The notes beneath the pieces were generated by a model that saw only the letters and a program-made list of their open reading frames with translations, did not search any database and was not told the origin of the DNA. A stretch of DNA of 64,000 nucleotides from Chrysomallon squamiferum (lineage: Eukaryota > Mollusca > Gastropoda > Neomphalida > Peltospiridae). How positions within the stretch are numbered: the first letter of the stretch is position 1; each line of letters starts with the position of its first letter. Positions 62,802 to 64,000 of this stretch are shown in pieces. The stretch lies in assembly GCA_012295275.1 (NCBI GenBank), contig CM022671.1:21557822-21621821 (forward strand). The letters are read 5' to 3'. A program made the position numbers and the translations under genes.

Positions 62802-64000
62802 ACAGTAGATTTGGCAGAAGAAATGAATATCACAGGTGTCCTAGGCAACAAGTTAGTAGATGAACATTTTCCAGACGTCACGTTATTGATACGTCTGCTA
62901 TTTTCATTGAAGATGTCTGCTTGTGTTCATGGATGCAGAAAGCATCTTGCATTGGATTCACCATGCTTTTATAACATAAGTATAATTTTCACTTTAATTC
63001 TGAATGCTCCACAAAATTCACTTTCCTGTCGGCATTAATGACTTCTTTATTAAAGAATTTCTTTCCCATTTCTCTCTTTTCTTTCTGCTTGTTAAAATGG
63101 ATCCTCAGATTAATTATACATATACATTAAGATTAATGGAGTGTGGGTTGGTGTGGGTTATCTAGTACAAAGCTAAATCACATGTCAAACTGCAGCAAGA
63201 TTCTCCTCTTAATTTGTTCTTCTTTTTTTTTTCTTTTTTTCTTCTTTCTTCTTCTTTCTTCTATTAATTTTCTTTTGATTTTTTATTTCTCTTCTTTAAT
63301 TTTTTTTCATTTTTCTTTTCTTCTGTAATATTTCTTCTTTTTTTGAATATTTTCTTGATTTATTCATTTTCTTGATTTATTTTCATTTTCTTCTTCATCT
63401 TGTTTTGCATTTCATTCTTTGATATTTGAAAAAATGTCAAGTACTTTGCTGTAATATGCTACAATACATGCATTTTTATTTACTTATTTTTTTTAGATGT
63501 TTATTCATGTTTACTGTTTGGAAAGGTTGTTCATATATGACAAAAATACTTTATCTGTTGCATTTTTATACATCACTTCTGAAAAAAAAGTTGAAAAGGC
63601 TACAGTTGTGGTTTTAAAAAATTATGAATTTCAAGCATGAGTTGGAACTGGAGATACAATTTACATTATAACATTATTAGAATTTGATGACAACCCTCTG
63701 CTTTGAAACTGATTTATTGTCTGACATAGGTAACTTTATATTCAGAGAAAATAATAAATCAGCTTTGTTCATAATATAAAATAAGTAAAGTAAATAAGGC
63801 AGGTTAATGTTAGTATAAATAACATGCTTTCAGTTTACTGGTTTTTGCAGGGTTGTTGTTGTTGTTATTTTGTATCTTGTTTATTGGTGGTTTTGTGTAT
63901 GAGTTGTGTATATGTGTGTGTATGTGTGTGTTTGTATGTTTTCAGGTGTGTTTATATGTTTGTGGGGGGTGAGGTTGACTGGATGTGTGTTTGTGTTTAT

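Larger units (their letters stand above)
47421..64000. other. Unassigned region to the window end, no gene recognised
   Basis: Repeats are listed separately. Open frames in this stretch are explained by minisatellites (48968-49273, 57195-57655), CATA/TATA tracts (51865-52068, 54131-54508, 59905-60129, 60460-60874), poly-T runs (56267-56563) or have no recognisable domain (55856-56041, 61593-61799, 62799-63038). Two blocks of more balanced base composition, near 53.70-54.01 kb and 61.59-62.16 kb, could be old transposon or non-coding-RNA remnants. Confidence 0.5.

Noticed and set aside
62799-63038. 79-codon frame following the AAT/ATT palindrome
   Set aside because: No recognised domain; it starts at the edge of a repeat and has no splice or UTR support.
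1-64000. CRISPR arrays, operons or prokaryotic systems
   Set aside because: All regular repeats are direct tandem arrays without unique spacers, and the coding regions are split by spliceosomal introns, so the sequence is eukaryotic.

Overview
This is AT-rich animal genomic DNA: split genes with GT...AG introns, very dense simple repeats, many minisatellites and long low-complexity runs. Nothing prokaryotic, organellar or viral was seen. Gene content (a MnmG/GidA-type MTO1 homologue with a presequence-like N-terminus, a rhodopsin-like GPCR), an Academ-type DNA transposon and a tRNA-like SINE head of a style seen in molluscs suggest a lophotrochozoan, possibly a gastropod or bivalve. The phylum is inference.

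Layout. 1-4.7 kb: repeats and unassigned sequence. About 4.7-4.86 kb, minus strand: a weak first-exon candidate with a TATA box. 5-9.2 kb: repeats, no gene recognised. 9,257-12,862: a 3.6-kb DNA transposon with long terminal inverted repeats and a 3-bp AGA target duplication. Its transposase is split over five frame segments and keeps XPG/PIN-like and eight-cysteine regions, which matches the Academ superfamily. 15,130-21,754, plus strand: seven well-supported coding exons of the mitochondrial tRNA-modification protein MTO1. The next conserved segment of the protein does not appear in the remaining 42 kb. 21.8-42.4 kb: intronic or intergenic DNA with tandem duplications, minisatellites and one SINE fragment. 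42,576-43,886, minus strand: an intact single-exon 436-codon orphan GPCR with unusual signature motifs, a probable 5' splice junction 56 bases upstream and an overlapping upstream ORF. About 47.25-47.42 kb, minus strand: a candidate terminal exon of an unrecognised gene. 47.4-64 kb: minisatellites, trinucleotide tracts, two hairpin-forming inverted repeats and two short blocks of more balanced composition that I could not identify.

The genes show no functional link. If the rest of MTO1 lies beyond 64 kb, the GPCR would be nested antisense in a giant MTO1 intron; otherwise MTO1 is truncated here by rearrangement or assembly. I found no convincing undescribed multi-gene system. The most useful second looks are the MTO1 truncation, the transposon copy, the divergent GPCR with its uORF, and the unassigned exon at 47.3 kb.
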